DNA of 64,000 nucleotides from the NCBI GenBank assembly GCA_026129745.1, contig JAHCHL010000003.1:183263-247262 (forward strand). The letters run 5' to 3'. This document shows positions 47,893 to 56,071 of the stretch, one piece after another; the stretch's first letter is position 1; every line of letters starts with the position of its first letter. The notes beneath the pieces are model-generated. The model saw only the letters and a program-made list of their open reading frames with translations, was not told the origin of the DNA and did no database searches. Source of the DNA: Fimbriimonadales bacterium (GTDB lineage Bacteria > Armatimonadota > Fimbriimonadia > Fimbriimonadales > ATM1). Both the position numbers and the translations under genes were made by a program.

Positions 47893-48267
47893 TTATTGCT
47901 CAGTGTTATACACGATGTAGGGAATGCCGACATAACCTGCACTTACGACTTCATAAACCCAGTCATTGCAATGGCATAAATCAGTTTCGATGCCGCAAAG
48001 CATTGATCCAGGACTCGATTTCGTAAAGTCTCCCAAGTACCTTCGCTGCGCTTCGGAAAGTTCAAATTCCGTCATGAGCAGAAGGCGAGCTAACCATTCG
48101 CAGTACGCTTCCATCCCGCATTCGCTCAAGCAGCGTTGAAATCGTTCAGGCAATTCGACGTTCCGATAATCTCGCGGCACGTAACCGTACCATGTGCCAT
48201 TTTCCTCATCCGACATGAAAACAGTCTGCCATTCAGTTGCGGCAAACATTCGAAACGTTAGTTGCAC
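47893..48267 (-). CDS. Small unknown protein, 124 aa
   Basis: GTG start at 48267, overlapping the SRPBCC stop by 10 bp. Acidic, with several Cys (CLSECGMEAYC; CGIETDLCHCNDW) and many aromatic residues (WYGYVPRDYRNVEL). No membrane helix. The tight packing with its neighbours and even codon use suggest a real gene. Function unknown. Confidence 0.5.
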   Translation of the reverse strand: MQLTFRMFAATEWQTVFMSDEENGTWYGYVPRDYRNVELPERFQRCLSECGMEAYCEWLARLLLMTEFELSEAQRRYLGDFTKSSPGSMLCGIETDLCHCNDWVYEVVSAGYVGIPYIVYNTEQ

Positions 48268-48743
48268 ATCGCAAAGTCGCCGGCTTGGGCACTCTTAAAC
48301 AATTTGGCAATCGCTCGTTCTCGATATTCGAAGATCTCTTGGACACGCCTGCGAACAAACAGCCGATGCGCAATCGGTTCAAGAATGCCGCCAGGAACTG
48401 CATAGCGAACGGTGTCCACCATAAGCGTCGAGTTTCCAACTCTTCGAAATCGATGTTCATGATCCCACAGCAGATACGGCCCTTTTCGTTGCACATCTGA
48501 AAACCGTCGATTCGGCTCCCAATTCGTAATTTCCGTCAGCCACCGCATTTTGATGCCGAACAACTTGATCTGATACTCGATCAGAGCGCCTTGCTTCATC
48601 TCTATCGGCAACGGCGTCAATATCTTAAAGTTGAGAAACGATGGGGTCAATCTCTCCAAATTTCCTGCATCTGAAAAGAAAGCGAAGACATCGTCGATCG
48701 GACGTTCGATCAGAGTCCTCTTGCGAAAAGTATGAATCTTCAT
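48258..48743 (-). CDS. SRPBCC family ligand-binding/cyclase-like protein
   Basis: A 161-residue START/polyketide-cyclase-like protein: RTLIERPIDDVFAFFSDAGN, LERLTPSFLNFKIL, the IKLFGIKMRWLTEITNWEPN sheet and DTVRYAVPGGILEPIAHRLF. This subgroup (CDP-paratose epimerase-associated, YuaF-like) binds hydrophobic ligands in a helix-grip pocket. ATG 48743 gives the normal family N-terminus. It leads the small-ORF cluster. Confidence 0.87.
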   Translation of the reverse strand: MKIHTFRKRTLIERPIDDVFAFFSDAGNLERLTPSFLNFKILTPLPIEMKQGALIEYQIKLFGIKMRWLTEITNWEPNRRFSDVQRKGPYLLWDHEHRFRRVGNSTLMVDTVRYAVPGGILEPIAHRLFVRRRVQEIFEYRERAIAKLFKSAQAGDFAMCN

Positions 48744-48804
48744 CAGAAAGAAATCACGGCAGAGTTCGTGCAAAACGAACTCTGCCGCCCATATTCAGGT
48801 TTGC

Positions 48805-49734
48805 TTAGGGAAGAATCACGGTGTCGATCACATGAATGACGCCATTTGTCGCCTGGACGTCAGCCTTGATCACTCGTGCGCTGTTGATCTTGACGCCGTC
48901 CGTATTCCAGACTGAGATCTCCTTGCCGTTCAGTGTTGCAACCTTCGTTCCATTGGCAAGCGCCTTGGCATCAGCCGCCATCACTCTTCCCGGTACGACG
49001 TGGTACGTGAGAATCTCGATGAGCTTTTGCTTGTTCTCTGGTTTCAGCAAAGATGCTATCGTTCCCGGCTTCTCTTTCTCCAGTTGCTCAAATGCTTCGT
49101 TGGTTGGAGCAAAGACCGTGAACGGCCCTTCGCCTTTCAATGCATCGACGAGACCTGCCGCCTTGACCGCAGCCACGAGCGTGCTGAAATTTGCATCCGC
49201 CAATGCGATGTCGACGATGCTGCTCGTGCTCGGCATGATAACGGTGTCGATCACATGAATGACGCCGTTCTTGCCAACGATATCCGTCGCTATGACCTTC
49301 GCGTTGTCGACTTTCACGCCTTCTGAAATCGTTACGGTTATCGATTGTCCATTCAATGTCTTGACCGTTGTGCCGCTCTTCAGTTTCGTGACGTCCGAAG
49401 CCATGACTTTGCCTGGCACAACATGATAGGTGAGCACTTGCGTCAGCAATCCCTTGTTTTCGGGCTTGAGCAGCGCGGCGATCGTTCCAGGCTTCTCCTT
49501 TTCAAGCTTTTCGAATGCTGCGTTGGTCGGTGCAAAGACCGTGAATGGCCCGTCGCCCTTCAAGGCCTCGACGAGACCTGCAGCCTTGACAGCAGCGACG
49601 AGCGTTGAGAAGTCTTTGTTCGACGCCGCGATGTCGACAATGTCCTTTTCATCGTTCGTGTTGAACGCTGATAGCGTGAAAATTCCTACCGAAAGTGCGC
49701 TGACGAGCGCGAGTGATTTCTTGAGTTCAAACAT
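48805..49734 (-). CDS. Secreted tandem fasciclin (FAS1) protein
   Basis: A 309-residue exported protein with a signal peptide ([20 protein letters not shown]) and two FAS1 domains, about residues 30-160 and 165-305, which are close copies of each other (both contain [24 protein letters not shown] and LTYHVVPG). FAS1 domains mediate adhesion and matrix binding. AAAGGAGAG precedes ATG 49734. The high identity between the halves suggests a fairly recent internal duplication. 43 bp after the DUF378 gene on the same strand. Confidence 0.95.
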   Translation of the reverse strand: MFELKKSLALVSALSVGIFTLSAFNTNDEKDIVDIAASNKDFSTLVAAVKAAGLVEALKGDGPFTVFAPTNAAFEKLEKEKPGTIAALLKPENKGLLTQVLTYHVVPGKVMASDVTKLKSGTTVKTLNGQSITVTISEGVKVDNAKVIATDIVGKNGVIHVIDTVIMPSTSSIVDIALADANFSTLVAAVKAAGLVDALKGEGPFTVFAPTNEAFEQLEKEKPGTIASLLKPENKQKLIEILTYHVVPGRVMAADAKALANGTKVATLNGKEISVWNTDGVKINSARVIKADVQATNGVIHVIDTVILP

Positions 49735-49777
49735 TATTCTCTCCTTTCTGTTGTTGTGAGAATCTATGCGGCCCGCA

Positions 49778-49996
49778 CTATCGAGTGCCGACGACCGCGG
49801 GGTTTGCAGTGGGCCGAGCAAGCATCAAGAGCTGGACTAAGGCCGATACGCCGACCAAAATGTAAACGACGCTCGATAGCGCGCTTCCCGCTCCGAAAAT
49901 TGCTGCGACCAGATCGAACTTCGCTGCGCCGACGAGACCCCAGTTCAGGCCCCCGACGATCAGCAATACCTTGGTCAATGTGTCTAAGAACTTCAT
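49778..49996 (-). CDS. DUF378 family small membrane protein
   Basis: A 72-residue two-helix membrane protein: [40 protein letters not shown] and [15 protein letters not shown] are the DUF378 signature. ATG 49996 gives the family start; AAGGAG lies upstream. Function is unknown; the family is often near stress genes. Confidence 0.9.
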   Translation of the reverse strand: MKFLDTLTKVLLIVGGLNWGLVGAAKFDLVAAIFGAGSALSSVVYILVGVSALVQLLMLARPTANPAVVGTR

Positions 49997-50112
49997 GTGT
50001 TTCTCCTTGCCTGAACCCGTCATCGAGTTCGGTCAACCCTAAATACGCCGATGTATGATATGTTGCACGACGATTGTCGTAAATGTACGACATTGCGTGC
50101 AAATGTCGATAG

Positions 50113-50418
50113 CTAATGGTGCCGAGCGCGGGACATGTCGACCCTGCCAGTACCCAGGAATGGAGTCCCTTCCTTCCGCAAGAGCTGCTCTTGAGCGGTC
50201 GCGAAGCCCGGGCCACGCCTGGCAATCGGAAGGTGCCCGTCCTTAGCGACTACTCGCCACCAGGGCACACCTTCCGGCGCCTGAGCCATCCACCGTCCCA
50301 CCATCCTGCCGCTGACTGGCCTTCGTAGCAACATTCCAACCTCGCCGTAACTCATCACACGACCAGGCGGGATCGACCGAACCACATCCCATAGTTCATC
50401 CAGCGCCGTTCCTGACAT
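50113..50418 (-). CDS. Alkyltransferase-like protein (ATL), non-catalytic MGMT homologue
   Basis: A 101-residue protein equal to the DNA-binding domain of O6-alkylguanine transferase: LWDVVRSIPPGRVMSYGEVG and GRMVGRWMAQAPEGVPWW. The catalytic PCHRV is PWWRV here (Trp53), so it cannot take the alkyl group; ATLs of this kind bind O6-alkylguanine and hand the site to nucleotide excision repair. Start ATG 50418 lies 7 nt after TATGCT (50426-50431); ATG 50430 is the alternative. Confidence 0.9.
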   Translation of the reverse strand: MSGTALDELWDVVRSIPPGRVMSYGEVGMLLRRPVSGRMVGRWMAQAPEGVPWWRVVAKDGHLPIARRGPGFATAQEQLLRKEGTPFLGTGRVDMSRARHH

Positions 50419-50460
50419 GAAATTCAGCATAGCCGACCGCCAATGAGATACGCTCGCAGC

Positions 50461-50871
50461 GTGCTGGATGCCGAGTGGATCGAAACGCCAATTCGCGTGC
50501 GCTACGGTGAAACCGACCAAATGGGCCACGCCTACTATGCGAACTATCTCTATTGGTTCGAAGTTGCGCGAGGAGATTGGTGCCGAGCGCATGGATTCAC
50601 TTACAAGAGCCTCGAAAGCGACGGCTACTTTTTGCCTGTGGTCGAAGTTTGGGCGCGCTATAGAGGGGAAATCGTTTACGACGACGATATTGTCGTTAGG
50701 GTTCGTGTCGCCGAAGTTCGCCGAGCAGCCATCAAATTCGAGTATGAAGTGCTATCCGCGAGCGGCACAAAGAAGACGGATGGCTACACGTGGCACGTCC
50801 TCATGGGTGCGGAGAGAAAAGCGGTCACGATCCCAGAATGGTTGCGGGACAAGCTGGTTGGGGTAGCTTAG
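50461..50871 (+). CDS. Acyl-CoA thioesterase, 4HBT/YbgC type
   Basis: A 136-residue hotdog-fold thioesterase. ETPIRVRYGETDQMGHAYYA holds the catalytic Asp region of the 4-hydroxybenzoyl-CoA thioesterase family, and YLYWFEVARGDWCRAHGF the following helix. It would hydrolyse short acyl-CoA or acyl-ACP esters; YbgC acts with the Tol-Pal system, but no tol genes are here. GTG 50461 is preferred (TACGCT at 50449-50454, 6 nt upstream); ATG 50443 would add six residues. Confidence 0.88.
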   Translation: MLDAEWIETPIRVRYGETDQMGHAYYANYLYWFEVARGDWCRAHGFTYKSLESDGYFLPVVEVWARYRGEIVYDDDIVVRVRVAEVRRAAIKFEYEVLSASGTKKTDGYTWHVLMGAERKAVTIPEWLRDKLVGVA

Positions 50872-50874
50872 CGA

Positions 50875-51771
50875 ATGATGAAAATAGTCGTAGGCGTCGA
50901 TCCACACGGGCATTGCTTGGCCGCAATTCGATTAGTAGGAAGGTTGCAATTTGAAGGAGCGACAGCGATTGCGATCTGCTCGGTCGAAGAGCCAACATCA
51001 CTCGGACTTGCCGTTCCCCCCGACTTGGGCGCAGCTGTTTCGCTCGATATATCGCGCATCACAGAAGCCGCGCAAAAGCACGCCCTCAAAGTGACGAATG
51101 AAGCCGCTGAAATCTTGGGGAAATACGGAATCAGGACAGACGCGAAAATGAAGTTTGGCGGCGCCGCCGACAAACTTGAAGAAGCCGCAGTGGAAATGGG
51201 CGCAGACCTGATTGCAGTTGGCAGAGAAGACAAGGGGACTCTCGAATCTCTCTTTTTTGGGAGCGTTAGTGGGTCACTGGCTGCACATGCCAAATCCTCC
51301 GTGCTGATTGGACGAGGTGCCGTACAGCCCGAAGGCGACCTGCATATGCTGTTTGCGACGGATCACTCCGGATATGCCACAAGAAGCCTAAAGAAATTGA
51401 TCGAGTTCCGACCCAAAGGCGTTTCAAAAGTGACCATCATGTCCGCTTATCAAGTGACGATCAACCAGAACGCAGACATGCTCGGTGTTCCAGGTGTCGA
51501 GCCTGCAATTGAAGAGAGTTTTCGATCACAAGTCGAAGACCGACTCAAACACGCCGCAGAATTTGTCAAGCCGCTTGGTTGCGAAGTCGATACTTACCTT
51601 GTCGAAGCGGATCCGGACGAAGGAATCGCACAAGCGATGAAAGAAACGGGCGCTGACATCGCGGCTCTTGGAGCAAAAGGTCACTCTGCAATCGAAAGAT
51701 TCTTGCTTGGCAGCGTGGCTTATCATCAAGTGTCGCACGGTACGTATCCCGTCATCATCATCAGGCACTAA
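50875..51771 (+). CDS. Universal stress protein with two UspA domains
   Basis: A 298-residue tandem UspA protein. The first half has MKIVVGVDPHGH and MGADLIAVGREDKG, the second ends GADIAALGAKGHSAIERFLL with GSVAYHQVSHGTYPVIIIR, the classic GxG-S-x-S ATP-binding loop. Only the second half keeps a convincing nucleotide loop. Starts 3 bp after the thioesterase stop. Role in stress survival is by family only. Confidence 0.92.
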   Translation: MMKIVVGVDPHGHCLAAIRLVGRLQFEGATAIAICSVEEPTSLGLAVPPDLGAAVSLDISRITEAAQKHALKVTNEAAEILGKYGIRTDAKMKFGGAADKLEEAAVEMGADLIAVGREDKGTLESLFFGSVSGSLAAHAKSSVLIGRGAVQPEGDLHMLFATDHSGYATRSLKKLIEFRPKGVSKVTIMSAYQVTINQNADMLGVPGVEPAIEESFRSQVEDRLKHAAEFVKPLGCEVDTYLVEADPDEGIAQAMKETGADIAALGAKGHSAIERFLLGSVAYHQVSHGTYPVIIIRH

Positions 51772-52868
51772 GCCACCAGCACCACCGCCTGATTGCAATA
51801 GTGCTTGCCCAACGCCGTCAGCTTCATCCGGTCGCCTTCGGTCGTAATCCAACCACGTTCGATCGCTTGTTGCAACCCTTGCGCATCAGGCTTGGCCACT
51901 TGAATGTCGACTCCTTCATTCAGGCGAAGGCCCAACATGATTCGCTCGAAGCGAAGCGTTTTTGAATCGAGAGTCTCGGACTCGCAAGCTAAATCTTCAT
52001 TTGCTTCGACACGTTCGCAGTAAAGTCGAGGATGTTTGACATGTGTCCAGCGGCGATTGCCGACTCGCTCAACTGCGCCCGGCCCATAAGCGACATACTC
52101 TTCGCAGTTCCAATAGCACAGGTTGTGTACGCATTCCTTTCCAGGTTTTGCGAAGTTGCTGATCTCATACTGGTTGAAACCAGCTTCTTCGGCAGCCTCG
52201 CACGCCTGTTCGTACATTTCGACTTGGCCGAAGTCACTGGGCAAGTCGAGTAATCCTTTCAAAAACTCCTTGTAAAAAGGCGTATTCTCTTCGATGGTTA
52301 GACAGTAAAGGCTCAAATGCTCGGTGCCGAGTGCAATTGCCCTTTGCAAATTCTCACACCACGCCTTCTTCGATTGTCCTGGCAAAGCGAACATGAGGTC
52401 CACGTTGATGTTGTCGAATCCTGCATTGCTTGCGTTCGCCACCGCTCGCTCGATTTCGCCTGATCGATGCACTCTGCCAAGTCGAATAAGGTCCTCGTCG
52501 AAAAAGCTTTGCGCGCCGATGCTGATTCGGTTGAAGCCGGCCTCACGCATCGATGCGAATTTTTCTGCATCCACTGTCCCAGGATTGGCTTCGCTCGTGA
52601 TTTCGCAGCCAGGTGTCGGCGGATGTGCCCGCATCACGGCTTCGAGAAGCCTCGCGAGATCTTGCGATTCGAGAAAGGTCGGCGTTCCGCCCCCGAAAAA
52701 GATGGTCTTTGCCGGCCGGCCAAAGTGGGGTGTACGGTCGATCTCTGCAAGCATCGCATGGACCGTGCGCTTGATGATCTCTCCCTCCATCGCATAACTG
52801 TTGAAATCGCAGTAGCCGCATTTAGAAGGGCAGAACGGCGTATGCACATAAACGGCGACCGGATCCAC
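51768..52868 (-). CDS. hemW: Radical SAM protein HemW (coproporphyrinogen III oxidase-like)
   Basis: A 366-residue radical SAM protein. YVHTPFCPSKCGYCDF carries the CxxxCxxC cluster ligands (Cys13, 17, 20), TIFFGGGTPTFLE the SAM-binding strand and NRISIGAQSFFDEDLIRLGR the family block. HemW is a heme chaperone rather than the oxidase HemN. The C-terminal wing (ERGWITTEGDRMKLTALGKHY) is complete. GTG start 6 nt after TACAAT (minus strand 52880-52875); stop interlocks by 4 bp with the USP gene. Confidence 0.93.
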   Translation of the reverse strand: MDPVAVYVHTPFCPSKCGYCDFNSYAMEGEIIKRTVHAMLAEIDRTPHFGRPAKTIFFGGGTPTFLESQDLARLLEAVMRAHPPTPGCEITSEANPGTVDAEKFASMREAGFNRISIGAQSFFDEDLIRLGRVHRSGEIERAVANASNAGFDNINVDLMFALPGQSKKAWCENLQRAIALGTEHLSLYCLTIEENTPFYKEFLKGLLDLPSDFGQVEMYEQACEAAEEAGFNQYEISNFAKPGKECVHNLCYWNCEEYVAYGPGAVERVGNRRWTHVKHPRLYCERVEANEDLACESETLDSKTLRFERIMLGLRLNEGVDIQVAKPDAQGLQQAIERGWITTEGDRMKLTALGKHYCNQAVVLVA

Positions 52869-52874
52869 GCTGCA

Positions 52875-52884
52875 ATTGTATACT
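52875..52884. promoter_or_regulatory. Overlapping divergent -10 boxes
   Basis: Plus strand TATACT at 52879-52884 lies 7 nt before GTG 52892; minus strand TACAAT at 52880-52875 lies 6 nt before GTG 52868. The two boxes share two bases and only 23 bp separate the start codons. Neither gene has a Shine-Dalgarno. Confidence 0.7.
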
Positions 52885-52891
52885 GTGCGGC

Positions 52892-53926
52892 GTGGACTTC
52901 ACCGTTCCCGACAGCGAGTTGCGGCCAAAGCACCCATCAGACAAGAATATCGGAATAGCCCTGCTCGGCTGCGGCGAAATCGTCAACATTGCACATCTCC
53001 CGGCATACAATGCGGCTGGATTGAATATAGTCGCATGCTTCGATCTCGACCAAGAAGCCGCCGCGAAGACAGCCGAAAAGTTCGCAATACCGAACGTTTG
53101 CAATTCACTCGAAGAAATGCTCGCCCGAAAAGATGTTCAAATCATCGATATCGCCATCCACATCGAGGGAAGAAAAGAGGCCTTCGAGCTATGTGCGAAG
53201 GCAGGCAAGAACGTGCTTCTGCAAAAGCCGGTCGCTCACTCCTACTTCGATGCGAAAGAGTACGTTCGAATTGCTGACGAGAACAAGATTGCATACGCGG
53301 TCAATCAACAAGCGAGATGGGCAGGAACGCATTTGCTGATCAAAAGGTGGATACAAGGTGGAGCAATCGGCGAAGTCGAGTTCATTAGGTTCGACATGAG
53401 CGGCTGGCAAGATGACCCTGCGACTTGGTACGTAAAGTGCCCAGACTTTACGCTGGTCGATCACGGAATTCACTACTTCGACTTGCTTCGATTCTTTGCA
53501 GGATCCGACGCTTTGCGTGTCAAAGCCATTCAGAGAAGATCGAGAAATCAAGTCAACATCGCGCCAACGATGTACGCAGCAGTAGTCGACTTTGAGAGTG
53601 GCGCAATCGCGTCACACACCTTCAACAACAAGGTTGAAACTCGGGAAGCGTGGAGAATGTCGATACAGGTCGACGGCGACGAGGGATCGATCGAAGCGGA
53701 TTTCAATACCGTCAAGCTGAAGCGAAAAGACGGGACACAGATCGAGCACGCTCCAACATCCAAATGGTTTCCAGATGCGTTCCTCGGACCCATGTCTGAT
53801 TTGATGGACGCCATCGCCGAACGGCGTGAGCCATCGATATCGGGTAAGTCTAATCTTGGAACGATGAAGCTTCTGATGGGGGCGCTCGAAAGCGCAGAGC
53901 GAGGCCAAGCAGTCCACCTAAAGTAA
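52892..53926 (+). CDS. Gfo/Idh/MocA family NAD(P)-dependent oxidoreductase
   Basis: A 344-residue sugar-dehydrogenase-type protein. GIALLGCGEIVNIAHLPAYN is the Rossmann fold, VLLQKPVAHSYFDAKEYV holds the catalytic EKP-like lysine (here QKP), and DFTLVDHGIHYFDLLRFFAG the second conserved block. Substrate unknown, probably a sugar or cyclitol. The change of Glu to Gln before KP is tolerated in other members. It is followed directly (0 bp) by the phosphoesterase. Confidence 0.92.
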   Translation: MDFTVPDSELRPKHPSDKNIGIALLGCGEIVNIAHLPAYNAAGLNIVACFDLDQEAAAKTAEKFAIPNVCNSLEEMLARKDVQIIDIAIHIEGRKEAFELCAKAGKNVLLQKPVAHSYFDAKEYVRIADENKIAYAVNQQARWAGTHLLIKRWIQGGAIGEVEFIRFDMSGWQDDPATWYVKCPDFTLVDHGIHYFDLLRFFAGSDALRVKAIQRRSRNQVNIAPTMYAAVVDFESGAIASHTFNNKVETREAWRMSIQVDGDEGSIEADFNTVKLKRKDGTQIEHAPTSKWFPDAFLGPMSDLMDAIAERREPSISGKSNLGTMKLLMGALESAERGQAVHLK

Positions 53927-54643
53927 ATGGTTATCTTGCATACGAATGACCTGCACGGAAAGTTTGGCGAGCGCCAAGCGATGCTGGTCGCGGAAATGAA
54001 GAAGAGTGCGGATTTCTATTTCGACAGTGGCGATTGCGTGAAATCCGGAAATGTTGGAATACCGATCGGAGCCGACCCGGTCTGGAACTGGCTGCATCTC
54101 GCAGGTTGCGACGCGAGTGTCCCCGGCAACAGAGAGTTCCATGTGACGACCGCTGGATTCCGCGCAAAAATCGCCGGCGCCAAGCATCCAATCTTATGCG
54201 CGAATCTTGTTTGGAATGGGCGCGTGAGAAAGCCGCTGCAAGGAGACCAGGAGACTCCGCTTCCGGAATCTGTCACCTTCGGAAATGTGGGAGTCTTTGG
54301 CCTCATGGTTCCGATGGTGACGGAGAGAATGGCAGCAAAACGCCTAAGTGCCTTCCTTAATCTCTCGCCAATTGAGACTGCAAAAAGAGTCGTGGACGAG
54401 CTGCGCTCGAAATGCGACAAGATAATCTTGCTCTCGCACTTGGGATTCTCCAATGATCTCGCCCTCGTTGAAAAGGTGAGCGGCATCGATATCGTTTTGG
54501 GTGGACACAGTCATGACAGAATCGAAACACCAGAGAAAGTGAGGGACACCTGGATTTGTCAAGCTGGATCGCATGGTAAGGAAATTGGTCGATTGGAACT
54601 TGGCAACTCAGGCCTGAAATCAAGGCTTCTGCCGCTCCAGTAG
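53927..54643 (+). CDS. Calcineurin-like metallophosphoesterase (5'-nucleotidase related)
   Basis: A 238-residue phosphoesterase. Metal-site motifs in order: VILHTNDLHGKFGER, FDSGDCVKSGN, VPGNREFHV (GNHE-like with Arg for His), IILLSHLGFSND and LGGHSHDRIETP. It lacks a signal peptide and the C-terminal nucleotidase domain, so it is a cytosolic single-domain enzyme. The Arg in place of the catalytic His in GNHE is odd and may lower activity. ATG abuts the previous stop. Confidence 0.87.
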   Translation: MVILHTNDLHGKFGERQAMLVAEMKKSADFYFDSGDCVKSGNVGIPIGADPVWNWLHLAGCDASVPGNREFHVTTAGFRAKIAGAKHPILCANLVWNGRVRKPLQGDQETPLPESVTFGNVGVFGLMVPMVTERMAAKRLSAFLNLSPIETAKRVVDELRSKCDKIILLSHLGFSNDLALVEKVSGIDIVLGGHSHDRIETPEKVRDTWICQAGSHGKEIGRLELGNSGLKSRLLPLQ

Positions 54644-54661
54644 ACCGGTATACTCCAATCT

Positions 54662-55429
54662 GTGCGTCCACATTTAGGGGTCGTCATCCCCGCTTTCAAC
54701 GAAGAAGTAAGGCTCGACAAAACGCTCTCGCGTGTTCGAGAGTACTTGGACGCTCAAGACTATACATGGTGTGCACTCGTGGTCAGCGACGGCAGCACAG
54801 ACGGCACGATGTCGATTGCAAAACGATTCTCAGAAAGCGATTCCCGCTTCTCGGCGCATGAATATTTTCCCAATCGAGGAAAAGGTTGTGCCGTCAGAAC
54901 TGGAATGATGCTTCTTGAAGCAGATTGGCTGCTGCTCTCGGATGCCGACTTGGCCGCTCCGATCGAAGAAGTCGAGAAACTGTTCGATGCAAAATCGCCC
55001 ATCGCAATTGGAAGTAGGCCGCTCAAAGAAAGCAATCTGGAAGTTCGTCAGCCGAAGCTAAGAGAAATGGGAGGACGTGCATTCAACTGGATCGTACAGC
55101 GGCTTGCGACCAAGGGAATCAAAGACACGCAGTGCGGATTCAAACTCTTCGAGCACGACATAGCGAAAGACGTTTTCTCAAGGTGTGAAATCGACGGATA
55201 TGGCTATGACTTCGAAGCACTGATGATCGCAAACAAACTCGGCTACGCGATTGCTGAGATCCCAATCCGGTGGGCGCATCAGGAAGGCTCCAAAGTGCGC
55301 GTATTGCGCGACGGCTCCCGAACGGTCTACGATCTCATCAAGCTGCGGCTGACAATAGGCCGCAGACTCAAAAAACCTGGCTACTCCGAAGCAACTTCCA
55401 ATGACTCAAGTCGCACCATGACTTCGTGA
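54662..55429 (+). CDS. Dolichyl-phosphate-type glycosyltransferase family 2
   Basis: A 255-residue GT2 enzyme. PHLGVVIPAFNEEVRLDKTL, ALVVSDGSTDGTMSIAKRF, NRGKGCAVRTGMMLLEADW, LLLSDADLAAPIEEVEKL (metal DAD) and KDTQCGFKLFEHDIAKDVFS match the bacterial relatives of dolichyl-phosphate beta-glucosyltransferase (Alg5), which charge undecaprenyl phosphate with a hexose. GTG lies 7 nt after TATACT (54649-54654). Its last 49 bp overlap the DUF1289 gene on the other strand. Confidence 0.92.
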   Translation: MRPHLGVVIPAFNEEVRLDKTLSRVREYLDAQDYTWCALVVSDGSTDGTMSIAKRFSESDSRFSAHEYFPNRGKGCAVRTGMMLLEADWLLLSDADLAAPIEEVEKLFDAKSPIAIGSRPLKESNLEVRQPKLREMGGRAFNWIVQRLATKGIKDTQCGFKLFEHDIAKDVFSRCEIDGYGYDFEALMIANKLGYAIAEIPIRWAHQEGSKVRVLRDGSRTVYDLIKLRLTIGRRLKKPGYSEATSNDSSRTMTS

Positions 55430-55542
55430 CGCTCCGAATCGGTCATTGCAGTCCAACGCTCAATCTCTTCCTTTGTTCTGCCGCATCCTGAGCAAACGCC
55501 TTTTTCAGTTAGGATGCACTTCTGTTTGCACGGTGACTCCAT
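55381..55542 (-). CDS. DUF1289 family small zinc-type protein
   Basis: A 53-residue protein: MESPCKQKCILTEKGVCSGC then GRTKEEIERWTAMTDSERHE. The spacing CxxxC...CxGC with the following RT-EI-W-MTDSER is the DUF1289 signature. The four cysteines probably bind one metal. It starts 8 bp after mntR on the same strand, so it is co-transcribed, and overlaps the GT2 gene end by 49 bp. Function is unknown. Confidence 0.85.
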   Translation of the reverse strand: MESPCKQKCILTEKGVCSGCGRTKEEIERWTAMTDSERHEVMVRLESLEVASE

Positions 55543-55549
55543 GTTCTTT

Positions 55550-55957
55550 TCACTGTTTTCGCAAGAATCTTCGAATCGCTCTTAACGTTTCTGGACTCAC
55601 ATGGTGTTCCATCCCTTCGGCGTCGATTTCGGCGATCGTTGGAGATACTCCAAGTTTTCGCAAAAGACCTAGTACCAAGTCGTGCCGCTCCCTCGATTCC
55701 TTCGCCAACGCTCGGCCTTGGTCCGTCAAGAAAATTCCGCGATACGGCCTTGCGACGACCAAACCTTCTCGTGCGAGACGCTTGACTGTTTTTGAAACAG
55801 TCACGTGGCTGACGCCGAGCCGTGCTGCCAAATCGACCCCCCTCGCCTCGCCCGTCTCAGCAATAAGTTCTTCGATCAGTTCGACATAGTCGGCCGCCGT
55901 CTCCATCGAGTGATCGTCGCGGGTGCGCCGAAACGAGTGCGCCCTTGGTTTGCTCAT
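55550..55957 (-). CDS. mntR: Manganese-responsive DtxR-family repressor
   Basis: A 135-residue regulator of the MntR type: [20 protein letters not shown], the helix-turn-helix [40 protein letters not shown] and [20 protein letters not shown] then [17 protein letters not shown], which hold the Mn-binding Asp, Cys/Glu and His set. No SH3 domain. ATG lies 6 nt after TAAAAT (55964-55969). Divergent from the troA-type transporter it probably controls. Confidence 0.93.
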   Translation of the reverse strand: MSKPRAHSFRRTRDDHSMETAADYVELIEELIAETGEARGVDLAARLGVSHVTVSKTVKRLAREGLVVARPYRGIFLTDQGRALAKESRERHDLVLGLLRKLGVSPTIAEIDAEGMEHHVSPETLRAIRRFLRKQ

Positions 55958-55963
55958 GCTCGC

Positions 55964-56062
55964 ATTTTATCCATTAGGAACAACTTGTAACTCCACTTTA
56001 TAAATCCTAACTCAATTGACGAAGGGTAAACTTATACTTGGCTACACTTTGGACCTAAGGGT
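55964..56062. promoter_or_regulatory. Divergent mntR/transporter promoter region with DtxR-like half-sites
   Basis: TTAGGA (55974-55979), TCCTAA (56005-56010) and CCTAAGG (56054-56060) resemble TTAGG/CCTAA half-sites of DtxR/MntR operators. The first sits between the -35 and -10 of mntR, the last near the expected start of the transporter transcript. The plus-strand promoter itself is weak (TACACT at 56043-56048). Confidence 0.5.
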
Positions 56063-56071
56063 AAGTAACCG

